DNA from: Rhizobiaceae bacterium
Lineage (GTDB): Bacteria > Pseudomonadota > Alphaproteobacteria > Rhizobiales > Rhizobiaceae
Direction: 5' to 3'
DNA length: 64,000 bases
Assembly: GCA_019635775.1 (NCBI GenBank)
Contig: JAHBYU010000008.1
Coordinates: forward strand, 62,001 to 126,000
The number at the start of each line of letters is the position of its first letter. The first letter of the stretch is position 1. Below are positions 1-7,342 of the stretch, piece by piece. The position numbers and the translations under genes were made by a program. The notes under the pieces were generated by a model that was not told the DNA's origin, ran no database searches, and saw only the letters and a list, made by a program, of their open reading frames with translations.

Positions 1-72
1 GTGTTCGAACGCTGGGGGCAGCCGCGAGGACCCCCGCACGCTTCAGCGACGAACCGGGAGACCGCGCCATGA
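1..72 (+). pseudogene. 3' end of an IS91-family transposase, cut by window edge
   Basis: The first 24 codons read in frame to a TGA at 70-72. They match, residue for residue in many places, the C-terminus of the IS91-family transposase that ends at 6249 on the other strand (shared features: FER, QPRGPP, SATNRET, final P). The rest of the gene lies left of the window, so I cannot tell whether it is intact. It points rightwards, towards the CBASS block. Confidence 0.75.
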
Positions 73-370
73 CCCGGCATAGTCTGGTCATGGCATCAGC
101 CGCTGGCGCTTCGCCTCCGGCAAAGGACCCGCGCGCGCCCGTGGCGACCGGTGCCATCAACAGGGTCGCGACGAGCTTGGAGCAGGATCGGCTCGACCGC
201 GCAGAGGCACAACGAAGCGGCCTCGTTGCTTCCATCCCCGCGCTTCCCAGCGGCGGCAACACCATCGCTGACATCGGCCGCAGTTCGAAATCCCCATAGC
301 CATCGACTGTGGCCCGCGGGTTCCTGCATGAGAGGCTTTCGTACGCCTGCCGGCACCCGAAACCCTTCAC
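1..370 (+). mobile_element. 3' terminal part of a left IS91-like element
   Basis: Bases 1-370 are related, at roughly three-quarters identity by eye, to the reverse complement of 5950-6322. The similarity covers the transposase tail and about 300 bases of non-coding DNA after its stop. In IS91-type rolling-circle elements the region after the transposase stop normally contains an end of the element. Similarity fades just after 370. From 371 to 592, up to the nucC stop, I see no gene or recognisable motif. Confidence 0.6.
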
Positions 371-592
371 CATTTCGGCCGTTCGCGCATGCTTTGCCGT
401 TGCCAAGAAGCGGACGTTCCGGCTAGAGGCCGCTCTGCCGAATGAGTAGCTGCAAAACCATTGCTCGGTCGCGAGAAGCTAGCAACATTTTGCGAACTTC
501 CGGACTTTTCGAGGCCGTCAGTCGTTCCGACGGCGCGGCCCAATCGACCCCTCAGACAGCCGAGCTTTCAGGCGAGGTCGCGATGCGCACTG

Positions 593-1312
593 CTACTTCG
601 CGAGCCAGCGTGCGTAGGCGTCAATGTCGATCATCGGCACCGTTCCGCTAAACTGAAGTTTCGAGATCAGTTTGAACAGAAATGCCGTCGCGGGCTTATT
701 TTCGTTCACGAACGTGTAGTCGCCCGACTGCTCGCGGCAAAAATGGCCATGAGAGGCCACGCAGCCCAGATCGAGCTGCCGATCGCCGGTGCCGGCCATC
801 AGCGCTTTCTCGAAAGACGATCCCAGCGGCGGACTCCATTCGCTTTCAAAGGTGAGGAGTCCACCGAAGATCGGGGTAAGCGGCTTCGCCGGATAAACGC
901 CTCCTGCGTGCGGGATCGGCAAACTGGTTCGGTGCAGACGGCGCACCGACGCAACCTTGTCCTGCGCGTAGCCGACCAGCGCGGCATTCACAGTCTGCTT
1001 CGCCTCAAAAACGGCGTACACACTTTCTGCCGGAATGATGGTCTGCTTCTCATAGGTGAAGATGAAAGGCGAATACTGGCGGTCAAAGACGACAACATCG
1101 ATCTGATCGCTGAATGCCCCGGCGCTGTCTACGACATGTGCCTTGGCCGCCTGGTAGCGCTTAGGAAGGTACGTCTCCAACAGGCTGATCCAGACATTCT
1201 CGCTGGCATCGCCGGTCGTGCCAGGGTGAGGGAAGCTCTTCCGCGCGATCGACAGCCGCTGCTGAATATCTTCGTGAAGGTTCGCGAGAAGTTGAGACAA
1301 GGTAACTGCCAT
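593..1312 (-). CDS. nucC: CBASS effector endonuclease NucC
   Basis: 239 aa, the usual NucC length. NucC is a restriction-enzyme-fold DNase that assembles into hexamers when it binds cyclic tri-adenylate, then destroys host DNA to abort phage infection. The family active site IDx30ExK is present: I71-D72 in QIDVVVFD, and E103-A104-K105 in YAVFEAK. The conserved stretches TYLPKRYQAA, SLPIPHAGG and CVASHGHF are also typical. It is the last gene of the CBASS operon, 15 bp after the CdnD stop, with no separate promoter visible. Family resemblance is from memory rather than a search, but the residue pattern and gene context agree. Nothing looks truncated. Confidence 0.93.
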   Translation of the reverse strand: MAVTLSQLLANLHEDIQQRLSIARKSFPHPGTTGDASENVWISLLETYLPKRYQAAKAHVVDSAGAFSDQIDVVVFDRQYSPFIFTYEKQTIIPAESVYAVFEAKQTVNAALVGYAQDKVASVRRLHRTSLPIPHAGGVYPAKPLTPIFGGLLTFESEWSPPLGSSFEKALMAGTGDRQLDLGCVASHGHFCREQSGDYTFVNENKPATAFLFKLISKLQFSGTVPMIDIDAYARWLAK

Positions 1313-1327
1313 GACGCACCGCCTAGT

Positions 1328-2230
1328 TTATGACAAAGGGAACTTCGGGCCGAACAACTGCCGCCACGCCTTCAGTGCGTCGCCATTGCGCCCCTGGCGG
1401 GCAAGGTTGATCGCTTCACTCGCCTCCCGACTAGCGGCCATGAGAAGATCGCGGGCGCGCTGTTTGCGGGCGAGATCCATGGCGTCGCTGATCGGCGGGC
1501 CGAGGCCGGCCGGATCATTCCAGATGTCGAAAATCCGATCCGCAAGGGTCGAGAACAACGCTTGTAGTTCATAGTCGAAGCGGCCCTGCCAGCCGCCGTA
1601 AAGGCATTCAAGCGCCATCACCTCGATCAGGAAGGACGGCTTGATCGGCTTGTCGGTGCCGTGCCGCTTGTTGTTGTTCCAGTACTTGACCATGCGCACC
1701 AGCCCCTTCCACTCGCTGGAAAAGGCCTGATGCGCGGTAACCGCTTTCTCGGCGTGAATCTTGGGATTCGTCTTGATCCACTTGCCGGCATCGGTGTCGG
1801 GAATCTCGTAGTTGTCGCCGCCGGTGAAAGCGGGGACTACATCCACGCTCAGGATGCGGTAGTCGGTATTGTCCTCGGCATCGACGACCACGCCGAAATC
1901 GACATTCACCGAACGGCTCTGCTGACGCACCGCATCCTTGCCGTACTTTTCCACAAGGGCCTCGTTGAAATCCCCGATGACGACCGACGGCGCTTTGCCG
2001 CGATAGTGCCGCTCCGAATCCTGCAGGACGAAGAAGATGTCGATGTCCTTGAGCGGCTTCGTTTTCGTGTGTCGCGCGTATGACCCGGTAAGAAAGCTGT
2101 TTTCGATCGAGAACTTGGTGTCGAGGTACTCGCGCACCTCCTTCTGCCGCGCTGACGCGTTGTTCTGCTCGCGCTCGTTCAGCTCAAGTCGGCTCTTAAA
2201 CTTCCGGAAGGCTGCATCCAGAGACAACAT
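1328..2230 (-). CDS. cdnD: CBASS cyclic-oligonucleotide synthase (CD-NTase, CdnD type)
   Basis: 300 aa. cGAS/DncV-like nucleotidyltransferase that makes the second messenger (cyclic tri-adenylate in the characterised relatives) when its HORMA partner is activated. The nucleotidyltransferase core is at about residues 40-135: G49-S50 at the turn, D62-I-D64 (KDIDIFFVL) and the third metal ligand D130 in SVDVVPA. A helical C-terminal domain follows, ending GPKFPLS. The sequence strongly resembles the CdnD enzyme of the two-HORMA Pseudomonas aeruginosa CBASS as I remember it. Its start overlaps the upstream HORMA stop by about 1 bp, so translation is probably coupled. All catalytic residues are intact. 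Confidence 0.92.
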   Translation of the reverse strand: MLSLDAAFRKFKSRLELNEREQNNASARQKEVREYLDTKFSIENSFLTGSYARHTKTKPLKDIDIFFVLQDSERHYRGKAPSVVIGDFNEALVEKYGKDAVRQQSRSVNVDFGVVVDAEDNTDYRILSVDVVPAFTGGDNYEIPDTDAGKWIKTNPKIHAEKAVTAHQAFSSEWKGLVRMVKYWNNNKRHGTDKPIKPSFLIEVMALECLYGGWQGRFDYELQALFSTLADRIFDIWNDPAGLGPPISDAMDLARKQRARDLLMAASREASEAINLARQGRNGDALKAWRQLFGPKFPLS

Positions 2231-2727
2231 CAGTTCTTCCTCCAGTATGCCGCGCTCGCTCCGAGGCCATGATGCTCGATGGTCGAGCCGAGGCTGTGGC
2301 GAACGAAGCCAGCGGTCGACCGCGAACTACCCGGCCCCCATCCGTCGACATCCGGGCGCCCCACCTTGTTCTTCAGAACGATGTCATAGGAGGCATCGCT
2401 CGGCGCGATCCCGGCTTTACGGATGTGGTATTTCAGCTGCTCGATATCCGTCCAGAAGCTGCCATCACCGGACCAGCCGTAGACGATATCGATGTCCCAG
2501 CGGACGATGAGTTCGCCGGTGCGCGGGTTGAACACCTCGAGAAACACTTGCTCGAGATGCCCGGAGCCAAGCCATGTCTTGATGGCCCGCATGTTCGTGT
2601 CCCGATCATTGGCGAACCGCGCCGGATCGAGCCCGCTCAGCCGGATAATGTCCTTGAAGCTCTTCAGGATGTTGTCCGCCAGATAGGTGACGGAATGCGT
2701 GTAGGTGTTGACGGCAACGGCGGTCAT
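2230..2727 (-). CDS. cap7: CBASS HORMA-domain activator (Cap7 / HORMA2 type)
   Basis: 165 aa. Bacterial HORMA proteins close around a peptide and, in the closed state, bind and activate the CD-NTase; they act as the infection sensor of type III CBASS. The N-terminus ([15 protein letters not shown], then IIRLSGLDP) is the typical opening of this family, and the C-terminal third ([15 protein letters not shown]) would form the mobile safety belt. The reading frame is open 30 codons further upstream, but ATG 2727 is preferred: it overlaps the upstream stop as ATGA (2724-2727) and gives the expected family start. It lies between the second HORMA-type gene and cdnD. Confidence 0.88.
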   Translation of the reverse strand: MTAVAVNTYTHSVTYLADNILKSFKDIIRLSGLDPARFANDRDTNMRAIKTWLGSGHLEQVFLEVFNPRTGELIVRWDIDIVYGWSGDGSFWTDIEQLKYHIRKAGIAPSDASYDIVLKNKVGRPDVDGWGPGSSRSTAGFVRHSLGSTIEHHGLGASAAYWRKN

Positions 2728-3203
2728 GTTCCGAGAAATCCTTTCGGGTCGAGCACGAGGGCCCCAGGAGCGGCGGCAGACTTGGACGCGGCTTCCTCGC
2801 TCGTCGCACCAGCACAATCCCTAGCGGTGATACGGCTGCTGTGCTTTTTCAGAGCGGCCTGGACCCATGCCAAATCGTCCGACAGACACGGCAGCGAAAC
2901 CGCCCAGTCGCCCTTGAGCGGATCGAAGCCAAGCGCGTTCTGGTTGGCGTCGGAGCCGTCAATGGCATCATCGTCATAGAGACAATAGATTCGCGTGCGC
3001 GGCCCCTCGCATGTCACGACAATGGCCGCATCGCGCGGCGCCTGGTCGGCAATCACGCTCGCGGCGATGCCGCCGACCGCCAGCAATTCGGTCCGCGCCG
3101 CACCGCTGCGCCCCTGGGTCAGCAGCTCGACGATGGCGAGCCACGTATCCTGGGCGTCGCGATGCGGGGTGCTGCGAAACTGCCGGCTTACAACCGTGGT
3201 CAT
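2724..3203 (-). CDS. cap8: Second CBASS HORMA-type protein (Cap8 / HORMA3 type)
   Basis: 159 aa. Two-HORMA type III CBASS loci carry a second, divergent HORMA protein that pairs with the first and probably tunes its closure. This protein sits in that position, joined by ATGA overlaps to the ATPase gene before it (3200-3203) and the HORMA gene after it (2724-2727). Residues 1-128 look like a compact domain ([30 protein letters not shown]). The last ~31 residues are an Ala/Ser-rich linker ending [12 protein letters not shown], which could be a peptide ligand. Assignment rests on context and remembered similarity to the P. aeruginosa protein; sequence alone would not convince me of a HORMA fold. 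Confidence 0.75.
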   Translation of the reverse strand: MTTVVSRQFRSTPHRDAQDTWLAIVELLTQGRSGAARTELLAVGGIAASVIADQAPRDAAIVVTCEGPRTRIYCLYDDDAIDGSDANQNALGFDPLKGDWAVSLPCLSDDLAWVQAALKKHSSRITARDCAGATSEEAASKSAAAPGALVLDPKGFLGT

Positions 3204-4129
3204 GCCGGGGCCTCCGTCTTGGAATTCTTTTTGGCGCGTGTCTTGTGGACGGCTTTCGCGGCGTCGAGCAGCGCCGCGATCGTCAGGCGTTCCGGGTTCA
3301 TGGCCGTCTGTGGATCGCTAGCCAGCGCGTTCGCTACCATTTTGCGGATCGCGCGCCCGTCGAGGCCAACGCAGGCCGCAGCACAATCGTTAATCTGCGG
3401 TGATCCAACCAGCTTGCCAATTCCAGGATAGACACCCGCCAGGCCGGCGAGGCATTCCTTTACGATGCGCGCACAGGCCTCGCGATCAGGCAGCGGGATT
3501 TCGAGGATCAAGTCGCAGCGCGACATGAATGCCTCATCCACCGCTTGGGGAAAGTTACTGGTGGCGACGATCAGCAACTGCGGATGGTCTTCCGCCAGCG
3601 CGTCAAGCTGGACGAGCACGGCATCCGTTGCCCGGTGAACATCGATGGGGTTGGCTTCAAGGCTCAGCTTGGCGCGATCGGCGGCAAGCGTCTCGACTTC
3701 GTCGAGGAGTACAATGGTTGGTCCGGCAGCCGCAGCTTCCGCGATCGACTGCGCAAAAAGGTCCGTCACCGCGCGTTGCGTTTTGCCGTGCGCTGCGCTG
3801 GCGAGCGAATGCGGCTCGACTTCGAGGAGACGAAACTTGCCGCCCGGAAAAGATTTCGCGACGCGGTCGGCAAGGCCGCGAGCGAGCGAGGTTTTTCCGG
3901 TGCCCGGCAACCCGGTCAGCATGATCACGCCATGCAGCGGGATGATCGTCCGCGCGACCCGCCCGCGCATGGTAAAGTTGAGGACTGCCTGCGAAAGCAG
4001 ACGGCTCTTCATCTCGACGTCGACGATGATAGAATCCCACAAGGCTCCAAGGGCCGGGTCCGGCAAGGTCTGGATACGCTGGATGCCTTTCGGGCGCTCT
4101 TCAAACGGAAGGACTGCGCGCTGCGACAT
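3200..4129 (-). CDS. cap6: TRIP13/Pch2-like AAA+ ATPase of CBASS (Cap6)
   Basis: 309 aa. TRIP13-type remodelers unfold the HORMA N-terminus, opening closed HORMA and so switching off the nucleotidyltransferase; they set the threshold of the alarm. Visible motifs: Walker A GLPGTGKT at 73-80, Walker B IVLLDE at 139-144, sensor-1 asparagine in ATSNF (N192) and an arginine-finger candidate in FMSRCD (R204). It is the first gene of the CBASS operon, starting 91 bp from the nearest operator repeat. The C-terminus is Lys-rich. It overlaps the next gene by 4 bp. All ATPase residues are present. Confidence 0.92.
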   Translation of the reverse strand: MSQRAVLPFEERPKGIQRIQTLPDPALGALWDSIIVDVEMKSRLLSQAVLNFTMRGRVARTIIPLHGVIMLTGLPGTGKTSLARGLADRVAKSFPGGKFRLLEVEPHSLASAAHGKTQRAVTDLFAQSIAEAAAAGPTIVLLDEVETLAADRAKLSLEANPIDVHRATDAVLVQLDALAEDHPQLLIVATSNFPQAVDEAFMSRCDLILEIPLPDREACARIVKECLAGLAGVYPGIGKLVGSPQINDCAAACVGLDGRAIRKMVANALASDPQTAMNPERLTIAALLDAAKAVHKTRAKKNSKTEAPA

Positions 4130-4188
4130 TGTTCTCTCTTTCTACGGGCGGCCCGGCAACGAGGCGTTTGGTGTCCGGGTACGATGGC

Positions 4189-4206
4189 GTTCGGTCTATA
4201 TCGAAC
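4189..4206. promoter_or_regulatory. Operator-like inverted repeat O1 (CBASS side)
   Basis: 18-bp element with arms GTTCG and CGAAC separated by 8 AT-rich bases. It shares the pattern GTKCG-N8-CGAAC with the repeat at 4237-4254. It covers the expected -10 region of the minus-strand CBASS promoter. Binding by the divergent CapH-like repressor is inferred. Confidence 0.65.
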
Positions 4207-4226
4207 AGCGCGTATTCGCTTGTCAA
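4197..4226 (-). promoter_or_regulatory. Candidate promoter of the CBASS operon
   Basis: Read on the minus strand, a perfect TTGACA -35 (4226-4221) is followed after 18-20 bp by weak -10 candidates, GATATA or TATAGA, inside operator O1. The -35 is clear; the exact -10 is not. The cap6 start lies about 70 bp downstream. Confidence 0.5.
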
Positions 4227-4248
4227 GTACGGCGTCGTGCGATATATA
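4220..4248 (+). promoter_or_regulatory. Candidate promoter of capH-capP
   Basis: TTGTCA (4220-4225), a 17-bp spacer, then TATATA (4243-4248), close to a sigma-70 consensus. The -10 lies inside operator O2, so a bound repressor would block it. The capH ATG is at 4294. The -35 shares bases with the opposing CBASS -35. Confidence 0.6.
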
Positions 4249-4254
4249 TCGAAC
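4237..4254. promoter_or_regulatory. Operator-like inverted repeat O2 (capH side)
   Basis: 18-bp element GTGCG-N8-CGAAC containing a perfect 12-bp palindrome CGATATATATCG at 4240-4251. It starts 48 bp from the start of O1 and overlaps the -10 of the capH promoter, consistent with autoregulation. Confidence 0.65.
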
Positions 4255-4293
4255 GATACTAAGCCATTCTGCTGACTACGGAATCTTGCCTTC

Positions 4294-4614
4294 ATGCCCA
4301 CGACCCTTCGCGAGAAACTGAAAGAACTCAGGAAACGAAAGGGCTATTCTCTTGATGAATTGGCGCGACTCACCGGCGCCAGCAAAAGCTACCTTTGGGA
4401 GCTGGAAAATCGCGATGAGCGCAAGCCATCGGCGGAGAAGCTGGTCGATATCGCCCGCGTCCTCGATACGACCACTGATTACTTGATTGACGAAAACGCC
4501 AACTTCGATGATGCGCAAGTAAAAGAAGCGTTCTTCCGCAAGTTCAACAAGCTCGACGACGACACCAAGGGGCGGGTCATGGACATGATCGAGACGTGGA
4601 GCCGCAAAAAATGA
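4294..4614 (+). CDS. capH: CapH-like XRE-family repressor of CBASS
   Basis: 106 aa. Helix-turn-helix protein of the XRE/Cro-C1 class: HTH at about residues 7-64 (LREKLKELRKRKGYSLDEL, then ASKSYLWELENR), followed by a helical tail ending DMIETWSRKK that probably dimerises. In the characterised CapH-CapP pair, CapH represses CBASS transcription and is cut by CapP when single-stranded DNA accumulates. Here the gene is divergent from the CBASS operon, separated by two operator-like repeats, and overlaps the peptidase gene by 4 bp (ATGA). That context supports CapH rather than a prophage repressor; no phage genes are nearby. The symbol is assigned by analogy. Confidence 0.85.
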   Translation: MPTTLREKLKELRKRKGYSLDELARLTGASKSYLWELENRDERKPSAEKLVDIARVLDTTTDYLIDENANFDDAQVKEAFFRKFNKLDDDTKGRVMDMIETWSRKK

Positions 4615-5504
4615 AGATGCCGACCACGTGGAACGGTTGGGCGACCAGGGTGTCGCTTTACGTCCGCGAGGGCAAGAAGCTGCTTGGCGAGCCGCGATTC
4701 CCGATAAAGATCGCTGAGATTGCGCGCGACTACACACGCAACGTGTTCCCCGGCGATCCGATCACGCACATCGAGGGAAAGAATTTCAACGGAAAGTTCG
4801 AAGGGGCGCTTGTCCCGAACGAGGCCCGCGAATGGGCGATCTTCTACGACACCGGCCACACGTCGAAGGGCCGCATCAACTTTACCCTTGCCCACGAGCT
4901 GGGCCACTACCTCGCCCATAGGCATCTTTCAGGTGAGCCGTTCTACTGCTCGCGCCGGGACATGTGGGAGTGGGATTCCGCATATGCGCGCATGGAAGCA
5001 GAGGCGAATGGCTTTGCCTCATTAATTCTCATGCCGCCCGACGACTTCCGTGAACAGACGCGAGATTTCCGCAGCCCAACGCTCGCTTCGTTCGAGCCGC
5101 TGCGCAATCGCTACGAAGTATCGCTGACGGCGGTCGTTCTGAACTGGCTTAAGACAACGTCGCGCCGCGCCATGCTGGTGGTCAGCAACAGCGGTTTCAT
5201 CGATTGGTCGTGGGGTAGCGAGCCACTGTTCAAGTCGGGTGTGTTTTTTCGCGCAAAGCAAGTGACCATCGCCGTGCCCGACCGTTCGCTTGCCGTTTTC
5301 GGTCCGAGCCAGAACGTCTTCGAGATCCAGCATCCTGCCGGCGTCTGGAATGAACGTGAGCCAGTCTTCGAGTCCGTTGTCTTTTCCGAGTATCACGACA
5401 TGACGTTGTCGCTGTTGATCTTTCCCAGCACCGGCCCGGACCGGTGGCCCGACAGGGAAGCAGAACCGGAACTGCTCGACACTTTCGACGCGTTTCGCCG
5501 CTGA
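4611..5504 (+). CDS. capP: CapP-like ImmA/IrrE zinc metallopeptidase
   Basis: 297 aa from ATG 4611, which overlaps the capH stop; an in-frame start 15 bp upstream is less likely. The zinc site HELGH is at residues 95-99, and a likely third ligand is E131 in EAEANGFA, the classic ImmA/IrrE arrangement. The C-terminal half (about 160-297) is a separate domain; in CapP the equivalent domain relates to ssDNA sensing. Known role of the family: cleave the partner repressor and derepress CBASS. An ImmA peptidase of a toxin-antitoxin or ICE is the alternative, but the CBASS neighbours favour CapP. Confidence 0.85.
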   Translation: MKMPTTWNGWATRVSLYVREGKKLLGEPRFPIKIAEIARDYTRNVFPGDPITHIEGKNFNGKFEGALVPNEAREWAIFYDTGHTSKGRINFTLAHELGHYLAHRHLSGEPFYCSRRDMWEWDSAYARMEAEANGFASLILMPPDDFREQTRDFRSPTLASFEPLRNRYEVSLTAVVLNWLKTTSRRAMLVVSNSGFIDWSWGSEPLFKSGVFFRAKQVTIAVPDRSLAVFGPSQNVFEIQHPAGVWNEREPVFESVVFSEYHDMTLSLLIFPSTGPDRWPDREAEPELLDTFDAFRR

Positions 5505-5538
5505 CGCGCGGGTAACGGGCTAGTTTAAGCAATTTCCT

Positions 5539-5860
5539 TCAGCTTCTTACAAGGATTGCGCGGAAATCGTTTACATTGGTGCCGGTTGGTCTATCACGAC
5601 GAGATCGTCCACTGCTTTGAACGCGCTCCAGGCGTCGTTGTCTGCTAGAGCCACGTGAGGATCGATGCCCGCTGCGCGCATCCGCATTGCACTTGTGCCA
5701 GCGGCGTAGGCACCGGCATTGTCCTCCGATCCGTCGATCCCATCCGTATCGGCTGCCAGCGCCGATGTTCTCGGAACTTCGTCTATCGCGATCGCAAACG
5801 CGAGAAGAAGTCCGGTGTTGCGGCCACCCTTGAACGCCGAACGGGACGGGAGCTGCTCCG
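5539..5860 (-). pseudogene. Remnant of glycerate 2-kinase (MOFRL C-terminal part)
   Basis: On the minus strand, fragments of the C-terminal domain of a TtuD/GckA-type glycerate kinase can be read: FKGGRNTGLLLAFAIA, ALAADTDGIDGSEDNAGAYA, NDAWSAFKAVDDLVV, then after a one-base frame change near 5600 PTGTNVNDFRAILVRS and a stop at 5539-5541. About 100 of the roughly 420 residues of the usual enzyme survive. The upstream side dissolves into the IS91-like end. It begins 35 bp after the capP stop, so it marks one edge of the CBASS block. Confidence 0.75.
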
Positions 5861-6248
5861 CTTCGGGTCGGAGGCTGCGGGTTGAGGTCGGTCCGCGGTT
5901 GATGGCAGCTACTCGACCCTCGGCTGCCAGGAGCGGACGGTCAGGAATCGTGAAGAGTTTCGGGCGCCGTCAGGCGTACGAAAGTCCCCGAGGAAGGAAC
6001 CCGCGGGCCGCAATGCGATGGCTATGGAGATTTCGATCTGCGGCCGATGTCGGCGTTGGCGCGATCGGCGCTGGGAAGCGCAATGGTGGATGCGGACAGG
6101 CTGCTTCGTTGCGCCTCCGCGCGGTATTGGAGGCCCGGAACTGGTCCGGGGAGACCCATGTCGGCGTCAGCGATTGCCGTGGGCGCGCGCGGGTTCGTTG
6201 CCGGAGGCGGAGCGTCTGCGGCTGTAGGCTCGACCAGGCCATACCGGG

Positions 6249-7339
6249 TCATGGGTCGGTCTCGCGGTTCGTCGCCGAGGTGTCCGGCGGTCCGCGTGGT
6301 TGCTGCCGTCGCTCGAACGTCTCGATGATGATCATGCGTCCACCGCAGCAGCGGCACGGCGGTCGGAAGTCCTCCGGTTTGTCGGAGTCGGGTGGGTCAG
6401 GCGGCGTGGCGACATCCAGGAGTTCGCGGGCGAGCGCGAGGCTGGCCCTGCGGGCCGAGCCGGCGAGCAGACCGTTGTGCCGGATGCGATGGAACCCTCG
6501 TGGCAGGACATGGATCAGGAAGCGGCGGATGAACTCGTCGGCCGCAAGCGTCATGACCTGCTGGCGGTCCGTGCCGTCGCGGCGATAGTCCTTGTAGCGG
6601 AAGGTGACGCTGTCCTGGTCGAAGGCGATGAGGCGGCTGTTCGAGATCGCCACCCGGTGGGTGTAGCGTGACAGGTAGGCGAGCACGGCCTCCGGTCCGG
6701 CGAACGGCGCCTTCGCGTATACCACCCATCGCTTCCCGCGAACGGGAGCAAGGTGGCGCAGGAAGGCGCGCCGCTCGGCCAGGTGTGCCCGAAGAAGCCG
6801 AGCCGCCCGGCGTCGTGGAGTGCGACCAGCCGCGTGAGGAAGAGCCGTCGGAACAGCTTGCCGAGCACGCGCACCGGAAGCAGGAAGGCCGGACGCGACG
6901 CGATCCATCGACTTCCGTCCGGCGCGATGCCGCCGCCCGGCACGATCATGTGCACGTGCGGATGGTGGGTCATCGCCGATCCCCAGGTGTGGAGCACGGC
7001 GGTGATGCCGATGCGTGCGACGAGATGCTTCGGATCGGCGGCGATCGTCAGCATCGTCTCCGACGCCGCCTTGAACAGCAGATCGTAGACGAGCGCCTTG
7101 TTCTGGAAGGCGATGTCGGCGACCTCGGCCGGTAGCGTGAACACGACGTGGAAGTAGCCGACCGGCAAGAGGTCGGCCTCGCGCTCGGCAAGCCACGTCC
7201 GCGCCGCTGCGCCCTGGCACTTGGGGCAGTGCCGGTTGCGGCAGGAGTTGTAGGCGATCCGCCACTGGCCGCAGTCCTCGCAGGCTTCGACGTGACCACC
7301 GAGAGCCGCGGTGCGGCAATGCTCGATCGAGGCGCGCAC
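6249..7339 (-). pseudogene. IS91-family HUH/Y2 transposase, frameshifted
   Basis: N-terminal frame (GTG 7339 to about 6790): zinc-finger CEDC...CRNRHCPKC, then the HUH-type metal site HHPHVHMI. C-terminal frame (about 6790 to 6249): the two-tyrosine motif YLSRY, then DEFIRRFLIHVLP and the CRCCGGRMIII zinc ribbon. The frames join if one base is restored in the run at about 6788-6791, where the product should read FFG followed by HLAERR. A single deletion therefore splits an otherwise full catalytic set. The product also lacks about 35-40 residues found at the start of many family members; translation would begin 3 bp after the recombinase stop. Confidence 0.85.
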
Positions 7340-7342
7340 GGC

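Noticed and set aside
593-1312. Gene considered as an unrelated hypothetical rather than an effector
   Set aside because: The spacing of D72, E103 and K105 and the flanking motifs match NucC.
4294-5504. HTH plus ImmA peptidase as a prophage or toxin-antitoxin unit
   Set aside because: No phage or conjugation genes nearby; divergent position and shared operators with CBASS fit CapH-CapP better.
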